6,712 bases of DNA from an uncultured Treponema sp. (GCA_937885235.1 CAKZZK010000312.1:1-6712), one strand, 5' to 3'. Counted from the first letter of the stretch, positions 1-6,139 are shown. Notes: generated by a model not told the origin, from the sequence alone. Translations and numbers: made by a program.

Positions 1-61
1 CCCCCTATATTTTACAAGGCTCACCTGGAGTTTTTCATGTGGGAAGTTTGAGTTAATTATC

Positions 62-892
62 TTATTTTACCGAACCGGTAATGCCTTCCACAAAGCGCCT
101 CTGCTGTGTGAAGAAGAGGATGATGGTTGGCAGCGTCATAATCGATACGGCGAGCATGAGCATACCGTAGTCCGTCACGTAGCCTGCCGTCAGTCCTGTT
201 ACAAAAAGCGGCATAGTGCGCATATTGTTCTTCTGCAGGACAATCAGCGGCCACATATAGTTGTTCCATGCGTTCATGAAGGTGACGATTGCGGCGGCTG
301 CAAAGGTTGGCGACATAATCGGCATATAGACACGCAGGTAGATGCCGAATTCGCTCAACCCGTCCACGCGGGCAGCCTGTATTGTCTCCAAGGGGAACGC
401 CTGAGAGTTCTGCCTGAAGAAGAAAATCAGGAACGCCGTAGACACGGAAGGCAGCACAAAGCCCAGCGTGGTGTTTAAGAGGTGCGCCGTGCTGAACATC
501 TTGAAGAGCGGCACCATGGTGGAAGCGAAGGGAATCATCATAGACAAAAGCAGGATGTTCATCATCGTGTCCTTACGCTTGTCGCGATACACTTGGAAGC
601 CATAGCCCGCAAGCGAGCAGATGAAGATGCTCAAAAGCGTCTGGATGGTCGTGGTGCGCAGAGAGTTCCACAGGGCAAGCCACAGGCTCGTCGTAGGCGT
701 CGTCAGAAGCGTCTTAAAGTTCTGGAAAAGATACAGCCCCGGGGTCATACGACCCGCTATGACGTCCGTGCTTTTGTTCGTCGCGGACACAATCATAAAG
801 TAGAACGGAAATATAGAAAGTGCGCAGATAAAGATGATGAAGATATATTCGTAAATCGGCGCCTTGTTGAGCGTTGGTTTCCTAGTCTGCAT
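62..892 (-). CDS. Carbohydrate ABC transporter permease, MalG-type (CUT1 family)
   Basis: This 276-aa inner-membrane protein is one of two channel subunits of a sugar importer. About six membrane segments are visible, near residues 14-34, 80-99, 112-130, 141-159, 195-219 and 243-261. The cytoplasmic EAA loop that docks the ATPase is clear at about 167-195: A173, A174, D177, G178 and P191 fit the family pattern. The C-terminus (QRRFVEGITGSVK) matches the typical MalG-type ending, so the protein is complete. The ATG at 892 follows a GGAG box lying inside the end of the upstream permease gene, and the two genes overlap by 11 bases, which suggests translational coupling. Substrate cannot be read from the sequence; the CUT1 family takes up oligosaccharides, glycerol phosphate and similar compounds. 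No terminator is visible in the 61 bases downstream, so the operon may continue beyond the window. Confidence 0.93.
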   Translation of the reverse strand: MQTRKPTLNKAPIYEYIFIIFICALSIFPFYFMIVSATNKSTDVIAGRMTPGLYLFQNFKTLLTTPTTSLWLALWNSLRTTTIQTLLSIFICSLAGYGFQVYRDKRKDTMMNILLLSMMIPFASTMVPLFKMFSTAHLLNTTLGFVLPSVSTAFLIFFFRQNSQAFPLETIQAARVDGLSEFGIYLRVYMPIMSPTFAAAAIVTFMNAWNNYMWPLIVLQKNNMRTMPLFVTGLTAGYVTDYGMLMLAVSIMTLPTIILFFTQQRRFVEGITGSVK

Positions 893-1769
893 TTCTGTCT
901 CCTATTTTAAGCTGCAGGAATGAAAGCAGGGCCACCATGATGAGGATGACATACGAGATAGCCGCTGCATAGCCAAACTGCGGGTTGTTGACAAATGAAA
1001 GATTGTAGATGTACTGCGATATGGTGATGGTCTCGTTGCCGGGACCACCGCCGGTAAGGTTCCGCACTTCGTCGAAAAGCTGGAGCGTTCCGTTGATGGA
1101 CATAATCGACGTCAGCAGGATGACGGGGCGGAGCAGGGGAAGCGTAATTTTCATAAACTGGTGCACAGTAGAAGCGCCGTCTATCTTAGCCGCTTCATAG
1201 ATGCTTGAATCTATGTTCTGCAAGCCAGCAAGGAAGAACACAGTGTTGTAGCCCGTCCAGCGCCAGGTGATACAGATGATGATGATGATTTTTGCCCACA
1301 CGGGGTCGGCAAGCCAGTTTTTGGGAGTGCTCAAAAGCCCCAGCGTCATGCACCAGTGGTTGATGATGCCGTCCATACCGAAGATAGACTTGAAGATCAA
1401 TGCTGAGGACACGAGAGCTGTCGCGCAGGGAAGGAATATGATGGTGCGGAAAATGCCCCTGAACTTAAGGCGTGTGTCGTTGAGGATGCTCGCAAGCACG
1501 ATTGCCAGAAAGAGCATGATGGGCACCTGGAAAATCAGATAGATGAATACATTGCGGACGGAATACAGAAAGCGCTCGTCCTGCAAGAGCCTGATGTAAT
1601 TCCTCAGCCCCGTGAAGTGCAGATTGTTTGCCACACCGGACTGGAGCGAGAGGAAGAACGCCCGAATCATCGGGAAGAAGTTTAATACGAAAATAAGAAC
1701 CGCAGCCGGCATTATAAAGCACCAGCCCGCCCTGCTATATTTCGATTCCAGTGATATTTTTTTTGCCAT
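882..1769 (-). CDS. Carbohydrate ABC transporter permease, MalF-type (CUT1 family)
   Basis: This 295-aa membrane protein is the partner of the downstream MalG-type permease. Hydrophobic segments lie near residues 15-40, 73-96, 107-129, 161-182, 213-235 and 269-285. The EAA loop is well preserved at about 190-215 (E192, A193, A194, D197, G198, P211). The LTGGGPG stretch at about 238-244 is a hallmark of MalF/UgpA-type subunits of this family. I place the start at the ATG at 1769 because an AAGGA box sits 7 bases upstream. An in-frame ATG at 1802 would lie inside the terminator hairpin and adds residues with no family character. The gene sits 85 bases after the binding-protein gene, with the attenuator hairpin between them. 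The periplasmic P2 loop typical of E. coli MalF is absent, as is usual for the shorter members. Confidence 0.93.
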   Translation of the reverse strand: MAKKISLESKYSRAGWCFIMPAAVLIFVLNFFPMIRAFFLSLQSGVANNLHFTGLRNYIRLLQDERFLYSVRNVFIYLIFQVPIMLFLAIVLASILNDTRLKFRGIFRTIIFLPCATALVSSALIFKSIFGMDGIINHWCMTLGLLSTPKNWLADPVWAKIIIIICITWRWTGYNTVFFLAGLQNIDSSIYEAAKIDGASTVHQFMKITLPLLRPVILLTSIMSINGTLQLFDEVRNLTGGGPGNETITISQYIYNLSFVNNPQFGYAAAISYVILIMVALLSFLQLKIGDRNAD

Positions 1770-1781
1770 GAGACAGTCCTT

Positions 1782-1809
1782 AAAAAAGGCAGGTTTTTGC
1801 AAACCTGCC
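1782..1809 (-). terminator. Intrinsic terminator/attenuator between binding protein and permeases
   Basis: Read on the minus strand, there is a perfect 9-bp stem (GGCAGGTTT paired with AAACCTGCC), a GCAA tetraloop of the GNRA class, and an immediate run of six T. This is a textbook rho-independent terminator. It lies 45 bases after the stop codon of the binding-protein gene and just before the ribosome binding site (about 1775-1780) of the first permease. Because the permeases have no other visible promoter, it probably works as a partial terminator that makes binding protein more abundant than permease. This is a common arrangement in such operons; the degree of read-through is inferred. Confidence 0.88.
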
Positions 1810-1854
1810 AGATAATGTTATGTGGATTTTGAAGAGCGGAAGAAAGCCGTCTGT

Positions 1855-3201
1855 TTACTCACCCATGATGAACTGCACGTTCTTCTCTGCCTTTGCGAGT
1901 GCATCGGCAACGCTTGATCCCTTGAGGATGTCTGCAACAGCCACGCCCACTTCTGAACGGGCCTCGTAGTTGTACATGCCGTATTTTACGCGGGGAATGT
2001 CGTTTGAATAGTTCACCAGATCCTTGTAGATTTTCTGACCGCCGAAGAAGTCATTGCCGTTTTCATAAGCGGGGGAGTTTGCTGCGGGGAGCCATGTTGC
2101 AATGGCACCAGATGAAGGAAGAATGGTCTCATACAGCTCTTTGCTGCCGGCAAAAGTCTTGTTGAGGAAGTCTGCCGCCACGTCCTGATACTTGGAGTTT
2201 GACATGATCATCCATGAAGAACCGCCCTGACTTGAGCTGTTCTTTGCACCGGGCACAGTGAGGCGCGGCGTAGTGGTAAGTCCCCACTTGCCAGCCTGGT
2301 CTGCCTGTGCGGAGATGATACCCACCATCCATGAACCGTCGATGGAGGAAGCTACCTGACCATTGTTTACAGAGGCAACAAAAGCGTTCCAGTCGGGCAC
2401 AGCGAGACAGGTGCCGTCGGCAACCATATCTGCATAGATCTTCAAGCCTTCGAGGAGGGCGGGGTTCTTGGCGATGTTCACTTTGCCGTTTTCATCGAAG
2501 AACCAAGTGCCTGCGCTCTGGAGGGCTACCATCACGAAGTCGGGGTCGTTGCCGACGAAGGAAATCATATACTTGCCGGTCTTCTGCTTTACAATCTTGC
2601 CAAGCTCGTGGAAGCGATCCCAAGTGATATCCTTGAAGTCATCTACAGTGAGCCCTGCATCCTTGATGATGTCGGTGCGCAGGAATGTAGCGGTAACACC
2701 GTTGTCGAAGGGAACTGAGTAGTTCTTGCCGTTTACCTCGCCGAACGCTACCTTGAACTGTGCGAACTGGGAAAGGTCAATCTTGCCGTTGAGCGGCACG
2801 AATGCGTTGGGATAGTTTGAAACGTTTTTAAGGATGGCATTGTCCTGCATGAGGATGATGTCGGGCAGGGAAGAGGTGTCGTTTGCGGAGAGGGAAGCGA
2901 TAAGCTTCTGCTGTAGGTCGTCCCACGGTGTCTCAACGATGTTTATCTTTACATTGGGCTTCTCGCGGTTATAAATCTTTGCCGCTTCGTTCATTGCATA
3001 GATATTGAAGCCTGGATCCCAGCACCAAACGTTGAGCGTTACTGCCGCGTTGGGGTCTGTCTTGCTTGAAGAAGTAGATGAAGATGACGAAGAGCCGCTT
3101 CCGCTGCCATTATTGCCATTGTCCTTGTTACAGCTCATAAAGCCCGCCGTAAGTCCCGCTGCAAGCAGCGCCGAAAGACCAAAACGTACAATCTTTTTCA
3201 T
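1855..3201 (-). CDS. ABC transporter sugar-binding lipoprotein (SBP_bac_1 type)
   Basis: This 448-aa protein is the extracytoplasmic substrate receptor of the importer encoded by the two following permease genes. Residues 1-23 form a lipoprotein signal peptide (KK, then a hydrophobic core) ending in F-M-S-C, with C24 as the expected lipidated cysteine. This lipobox is looser than the E. coli rule but usual in spirochaetes. Residues 32-47 are a Gly/Ser-rich tether. The mature part from about 54 fits extracellular solute-binding proteins of family 1: a first strand (LNVWCWDPGF), DIILMQDNAI near 115-124, an aromatic-rich pocket region, and GGSSWMIM at 326-333. The length is typical. The ATG at 3201 is chosen because an AGGAGG box lies 6 bases upstream and the signal peptide starts there; the open frame runs 75 codons further but has no signal-peptide logic. 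The nearest relatives by feel are lactose/oligosaccharide binders, but the ligand is not established. Confidence 0.93.
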   Translation of the reverse strand: MKKIVRFGLSALLAAGLTAGFMSCNKDNGNNGSGSGSSSSSSTSSSKTDPNAAVTLNVWCWDPGFNIYAMNEAAKIYNREKPNVKINIVETPWDDLQQKLIASLSANDTSSLPDIILMQDNAILKNVSNYPNAFVPLNGKIDLSQFAQFKVAFGEVNGKNYSVPFDNGVTATFLRTDIIKDAGLTVDDFKDITWDRFHELGKIVKQKTGKYMISFVGNDPDFVMVALQSAGTWFFDENGKVNIAKNPALLEGLKIYADMVADGTCLAVPDWNAFVASVNNGQVASSIDGSWMVGIISAQADQAGKWGLTTTPRLTVPGAKNSSSQGGSSWMIMSNSKYQDVAADFLNKTFAGSKELYETILPSSGAIATWLPAANSPAYENGNDFFGGQKIYKDLVNYSNDIPRVKYGMYNYEARSEVGVAVADILKGSSVADALAKAEKNVQFIMGE

Positions 3202-3214
3202 TAAAATCCTCCTG

Positions 3215-3240
3215 AATGCAGAACTCTCTGTTCCTGCATT
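3215..3240 (-). promoter_or_regulatory. Hairpin in the leader of the binding-protein mRNA
   Basis: On the minus strand the arms AATGCA and TGCATT plus inner arms GAAC and GTTC form a 10-bp stem with one bulged G and an AGAGA loop. It starts about 7 bases after the predicted transcription start and ends one base before the AGGAGG ribosome binding site of the lipoprotein gene. There is no T-run, so it is not a terminator. It may stabilise the mRNA 5' end, affect ribosome access, or, as DNA, be a palindromic operator just downstream of the promoter. The sequence alone does not decide among these. Confidence 0.6.
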
Positions 3241-3253
3241 ATGTATGGTCTTG

Positions 3254-3281
3254 ATTATAACAAGGAAATTTTTCTGCGCAA
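3254..3281 (-). promoter_or_regulatory. Promoter of the sugar ABC transporter operon
   Basis: On the minus strand there is a perfect TATAAT at 3259-3254 preceded by TG plus one base, making an extended -10 element. The best -35 candidate is TTGCGC at 3281-3276, 16 bases away and only 3/6 to consensus, so the extended -10 probably carries the promoter. Transcription should start near 3247, leaving a leader of about 46 bases that holds the hairpin and the AGGAGG box. Confidence 0.72.
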
Positions 3282-3293
3282 GAGATAGAAATA

Positions 3294-3639
3294 CTAGTAC
3301 AAAAATACCGCCTGTCGGCAGTGCAAGGCGATTGAAAACGTGTTCAACAGGTTGATTGCCGTGAAATTCCCGTGCACTCCGCGATTCTTGCCGTGAGGAT
3401 TCTGTGAAAGAAGCTCGTAAAACCAATCCGCAATTCCGTCGAGGGGCGGCAGGTCTGCCTGTCCGTTCTGCGAACTACCCGGCGGAAAAAGCGAGCCGCA
3501 GCTGCTCCGGCTTTAGAAAGTTGGAAATACCGACGGGCAGGTGTGCGGCAGTGATGATCTCATGTATGCTGTTTATGTCGCATTCCCGCAGGTCAAAGCT
3601 GAGCACGGGAATATCTTTGTGCATGAGAATGTGTTCCAT
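3294..3639 (-). pseudogene. Small HipA-like N-terminal module, apparently frameshifted
   Basis: An ATG at 3639 opens a 54-codon frame (stop TAG 3475-3477) that begins MEHILMHKDIPVLSF and contains HLPVGIS at 33-39. The pattern LMHKDIPV followed by HLPVG about 25 residues later is what I recall from the N-terminus of HipA-like proteins of Clostridia and Treponema. The usual continuation (WW, then RSIPASR) is not seen. A second frame, shifted by one base, stays open from 3512 to a TAG at 3294-3296 and reads as plausible protein (for example GIADWFYELLSQNPHGKNR) but has no start codon of its own. Removing one base near the five-T run at 3486-3490 would join both parts into about 114 aa. The gene starts 20 bases after the zinc-ribbon gene stops, with only a weak GAAG upstream, so it was probably co-transcribed. 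A sequencing error, a true pseudogene or a 54-aa small protein are all possible. The family link is from memory and moderate. Confidence 0.45.
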
Positions 3640-3658
3640 CGTGAAGCTTCAATGAACC

Positions 3659-4093
3659 TTATGACAGTTTGATGACGGATTTGTAGCGCAGGTTCATGCC
3701 GCAGGCGGCGCAGACCTTCTGCCCGCGCTCATTCAGCGCCCCACACAGCGTGCATTTGACCAGCCCTTCCTGCTTTTGGGCGGCATCTTCTGCCTGCCGC
3801 TGCAAGCGTTCCGCCTTTGCCTCAAGCCGAACCCTTTCGAGTTCGTCTGCAGAACGACGCGCATTTTCCTTCTGCTCCTTGCGGGCAAGGCGGTGTGCCT
3901 CCGCCTTGCCCCGTGCCACTCCGCGCTCCGTCTCATCCTGCAGACGCTCGCTTTCGTGTCTTTCCTTCGTCATAGCGAGGAAAAGCTCCTTCCGCTCCTC
4001 CTCCGTCTGTTGTTCAGTGGCTGTCTTTGCCTTTGACCGCTCGCGCTGCTCCTCCATCGCCTCATACCGTATCTCTTCGAGAGTCATATCCAT
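3659..4093 (-). CDS. Coiled-coil protein with C-terminal zinc ribbon, function unknown
   Basis: This is a 144-aa soluble protein of unknown function. Residues 4 to about 108 are extremely rich in Glu, Arg, Lys, Gln and Ala with almost no Gly or Pro, as expected for a long charged helix or coiled coil. The C-terminus carries two CxxC knuckles (C114/C117 and C128/C131, ten residues apart), a typical zinc-ribbon arrangement that could bind Zn and mediate protein or nucleic-acid contacts. There is no signal peptide or membrane segment. The ATG at 4093 is the first base or two of the predicted transcript and has no Shine-Dalgarno sequence; a second ATG at 4087 and one at codon 13 also lack good spacing. 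It is transcribed divergently from the diguanylate cyclase and lies directly upstream of the HipA-like small gene. A role beyond a zinc-binding scaffold or adaptor cannot be supported. Confidence 0.8.
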   Translation of the reverse strand: MDMTLEEIRYEAMEEQRERSKAKTATEQQTEEERKELFLAMTKERHESERLQDETERGVARGKAEAHRLARKEQKENARRSADELERVRLEAKAERLQRQAEDAAQKQEGLVKCTLCGALNERGQKVCAACGMNLRYKSVIKLS

Positions 4094-4100
4094 ACCATAT

Positions 4101-4129
4101 ATTATAGTACACCATCGTATAAGTGTCTA
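4101..4129 (-). promoter_or_regulatory. Promoter of the zinc-ribbon gene, predicted leaderless
   Basis: On the minus strand TAGACA (4129-4124, 5/6 to consensus) and a perfect TATAAT (4106-4101) are separated by 17 bases. The expected start point is 4094 or 4093, and the ATG begins at 4093. The leader is therefore zero or one base, and no ribosome binding site is present. Confidence 0.75.
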
Positions 4130-4160
4130 TGACTTTGTCAGGGCAACCGCAGACTTTCTC

Positions 4161-4189
4161 TTGTCACACCTCACTCTACATGTTATAAT
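4161..4189 (+). promoter_or_regulatory. Promoter of the diguanylate cyclase gene, predicted near-leaderless
   Basis: TTGTCA (4161-4166, 5/6 to consensus) and a perfect TATAAT (4184-4189) are 17 bases apart, and TG at 4181-4182 makes the -10 extended. Transcription should begin around A4196, only three bases before the GTG start at 4199. No Shine-Dalgarno sequence fits in between. Confidence 0.78.
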
Positions 4190-4198
4190 AGAAATATT

Positions 4199-5287
4199 GT
4201 GGCAACAGTAAATTTTGATAAACGTAAGGAATTTTCCCTCGTAGCTTTTATCCTCAATACAGGGCTTCTCGTAACGCATATCATGCTTGTACTGTTGTTC
4301 CGCTCTCTGCATGTCAGGCCGATGTTTTATTTCAACATTGCGAGCGTGGTATTCTATGCCTTGAGCTACCTCTTTATTCTTCACTTTATACAGCTTTACA
4401 TCATCGCCATGCCGCTGGAAATCATCCTGCACCTTATGGCAGCTACAGTCTGTGTTGGTTGGGATGCAGGCTTTTCAATCTACTGTTTCGGACTCATCAG
4501 CGTAATCTACTATACAAAATACATTTACATACGAAAGAAGCTCATGCGCTACATCCCATTTTTGGTGACGATAACCGCTATCTTTCTCTTTCTTGCCCTG
4601 CGAATCTACAGCTATGTGGTTCCGCCGTTTTACCGGCAGGAAGAAGCTGTGCTACATCGTTGCTTCCTTGCCAATAGCGCACTTATATTTGTGTTTATTT
4701 TCTTCTCCCTCCATAATTACACCAAAGTGGTTATCAAAAGCGAGGACAAGCTGCACCAGATTGCTGACTATGATGAGCTGACCCAGGTTTACACTCGCAG
4801 GCGGATGCACGAGATTCTTGCGGATTATCAGGCAAACGCGGAAAAAGGCGGGGTGAATTTCTGTATCACCATTGTAGATGTAGATAACTTTAAAAGAATT
4901 AACGACACCTTCGGTCACGATGCGGGTGACTATGTGCTTAAAACTATATGCAAAAAGATGGTGGACGGTGTCAAAGAGGAAAAAAGCGGACCTGCCACAG
5001 ATATTGCCCGCTGGGGCGGAGATGAATTCCTTATCGTGCAAAAATACGAAGCAAAAACGCCCGTGCAGGAGTCTGCCGCCATCGATGAGTGCAAGCATAT
5101 CATACAGCATCTGCATGACAGCATCATGAGTTCCCGCTATCTTTACAATGAAAGCATTCTCCCCGTCGGCATGACCTGCGGCTTTGCCGCCCATAACAAG
5201 GGTTCCACTATCACTGAAACTTTCAAAAACGCCGATGAAAAGCTCTACAAGGGTAAGCTGATGGGGAAGAACGTCGTTATGTTTTAA
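4199..5287 (+). CDS. Membrane-bound GGDEF diguanylate cyclase
   Basis: This 362-aa protein is predicted to make cyclic di-GMP from two GTP. The N-terminal half has about six membrane segments (roughly 12-34, 42-62, 64-85, 90-106, 119-137, 157-172), an integral-membrane sensor of unknown ligand. A short linker (173-190) leads to a GGDEF domain at about 191-362. It shows D-E-L-T-Q-V-Y at the domain entry, metal-binding D227, the N235/D236 and G239-H240 motif, D244, and an intact active site G273-G274-D275-E276-F277. The inhibitory I-site RxxD expected at 264-267 reads GPAT, so product feedback by that route should be lost. GTG at 4199 is the only usable start: the frame is open upstream to 4133 without ATG, GTG or TTG, and the next ATG (codon 29) would remove the first membrane segment. 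No terminator is evident after the stop. Confidence 0.93.
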   Translation: MATVNFDKRKEFSLVAFILNTGLLVTHIMLVLLFRSLHVRPMFYFNIASVVFYALSYLFILHFIQLYIIAMPLEIILHLMAATVCVGWDAGFSIYCFGLISVIYYTKYIYIRKKLMRYIPFLVTITAIFLFLALRIYSYVVPPFYRQEEAVLHRCFLANSALIFVFIFFSLHNYTKVVIKSEDKLHQIADYDELTQVYTRRRMHEILADYQANAEKGGVNFCITIVDVDNFKRINDTFGHDAGDYVLKTICKKMVDGVKEEKSGPATDIARWGGDEFLIVQKYEAKTPVQESAAIDECKHIIQHLHDSIMSSRYLYNESILPVGMTCGFAAHNKGSTITETFKNADEKLYKGKLMGKNVVMF

Positions 5288-5340
5288 AGAAAACCGATAC
5301 TGGAAATTTTGAGGACTTTTGAAACTGACTTCTTCGACAG

Positions 5341-5369
5341 TTGATGAATAAAAAGATGTATGGTATAAT
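5341..5369 (+). promoter_or_regulatory. Promoter of the Fe-S scaffold / GGGtGRT operon
   Basis: TTGATG (5341-5346, 4/6 to consensus), a 17-base spacer and a perfect TATAAT (5364-5369) preceded by TGG form a strong extended -10 promoter. Transcription should start near 5376, giving a leader of about 62 bases. The leader holds an imperfect inverted repeat (5377-5406) before the GAGGT ribosome binding site at 5426-5430. Confidence 0.8.
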
Positions 5370-5376
5370 TTCAGAT

Positions 5377-5406
5377 ATACTCGGACTGTGTATGCAGTTT
5401 GATTAA
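5377..5406 (+). repeat. Imperfect inverted repeat at the transcription start
   Basis: The arms ATACTCGGACTG (5377-5388) and CAGTTTGATTAA (5395-5406) match in 8 of 12 positions as an inverted repeat around a 6-base centre. As RNA the inner part forms an 8-bp stem with two G-U pairs. It starts right at the predicted transcription start of an Fe-S gene operon, so a repressor operator (an Rrf2/IscR-like left arm is arguable) or a weak leader hairpin is possible. Confidence 0.35.
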
Positions 5407-5437
5407 CTCTATTTACTAATTATTCGAGGTAAACGGT

Positions 5438-6139
5438 ATGAAGTACACTGCAGAAGTGGAACATATGTGTCCGCTTGCAAAAGGCGCCTATCACGGGCCT
5501 GCTCCTATCCCGGAAGAGGGCGCATGGGTCCAGGCAAAGGATCAAAAGGACATTTCCGGCTTTACGCACGGCATAGGCTGGTGCGCACCGCAGCAGGGTG
5601 CCTGCAAGCTCACGCTCAATGTCAAAAACGGCGTTATTGAGGAATGCCTTGTGGAGACCATCGGTTGTTCCGGCATGACACACTCCGCTGCCATGGCAAG
5701 CGAAATCCTGATAGGCAAAACCATCATCGAGGCAATGAATACCGACCTCGTCTGTGATGCCATCAACACCGCCATGCGCGAGCTTTTCCTTCAGATTATT
5801 TACGGACGTACTCAGTCTGCCTATTCAAAGGACGGCCTCAAGGTGGGTGCCTCTCTGGAAGACCTTGGTAAGAACCTGAGGAGTCAGGTTGGTACCATGT
5901 TTGCCACCCGCAAGACAGGTCCCCGCTATCTTGAGATGACGGAAGGCTATGTAGAGCAGCTTGCCCTCGACAAAGACAACCAGATTATCGGTTACAAGAC
6001 CATCAACATCGGCAAGCTTATGGATGCGCTTAAAGCCGGCGTTGAGCCCAAGGAAGCCATTGAGAAGGCTAGGACGCACTATGGCCGCATTACGGAAGAC
6101 CAGGGCGCGGTGAAGTTTATTGACCCGAGAAAAGAATAG
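5438..6139 (+). CDS. NifU-like iron-sulfur cluster assembly scaffold protein
   Basis: This 233-aa cytoplasmic protein is related to the IscU/NifU N-terminal scaffold fold, which holds nascent Fe-S clusters. The core pattern is at about 56-110: C56, a strand ending near C70, G76-C77-S78-G79, A84/A85 and S88, GK at 93-94, and C106. Further cysteines at C11 and C49 are outside the classical three-Cys set. It is longer than typical IscU (about 130 aa), with an extra N-terminal segment and a C-terminal part of about 100 residues that does not look like the NifU Nfu domain. ATG 5438 has a GAGGT box 7 bases upstream. The GGGtGRT-family gene follows after 41 bases, a pairing I recall from anaerobes including Treponema and Clostridia. 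No cysteine desulfurase gene is in the window. Scaffold function is inferred from the fold. Confidence 0.85.
   Translation: MKYTAEVEHMCPLAKGAYHGPAPIPEEGAWVQAKDQKDISGFTHGIGWCAPQQGACKLTLNVKNGVIEECLVETIGCSGMTHSAAMASEILIGKTIIEAMNTDLVCDAINTAMRELFLQIIYGRTQSAYSKDGLKVGASLEDLGKNLRSQVGTMFATRKTGPRYLEMTEGYVEQLALDKDNQIIGYKTINIGKLMDALKAGVEPKEAIEKARTHYGRITEDQGAVKFIDPRKE

Noticed and set aside
1..61. A possible next operon gene on the minus strand, beginning at a GTG or ATG in this stretch.
   Set aside because: The ATG frame stops after five codons, and the GTG has no convincing ribosome binding site; too little sequence is present to judge.
482..910. A 142-aa Arg/His-rich plus-strand frame.
   Set aside because: It is antisense to the MalG-type permease and has the basic composition typical of shadow frames.
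1770..1802. An 11-codon extension of the MalF-type permease to an ATG at 1802.
   Set aside because: That ATG lies inside the terminator hairpin and lacks a ribosome binding site; the ATG at 1769 has AAGGA at good spacing.
3202..3426. A 75-codon N-terminal extension of the binding lipoprotein up to an ATG at 3426.
   Set aside because: The signal peptide and lipobox start at the ATG at 3201, which has AGGAGG 6 bases upstream. The extension crosses the promoter and the leader hairpin.
3404..3655. An 83-aa plus-strand frame opposite the HipA-like fragment.
   Set aside because: Its composition is random-looking, it has no ribosome binding site, and the opposite strand reads as the more protein-like sequence.
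3696..4211. A 171-aa plus-strand frame rich in Ser, Cys and Arg.
   Set aside because: It is the mirror of the Glu/Arg/Ala-rich coiled-coil codons on the minus strand and would run through both divergent promoters.
4652..5194. A 180-aa minus-strand frame.
   Set aside because: It lies fully inside the diguanylate cyclase gene, whose domain motifs are unambiguous.
5288..5340. A terminator after the diguanylate cyclase gene.
   Set aside because: No stem of useful length followed by T-run could be found, so none is annotated.
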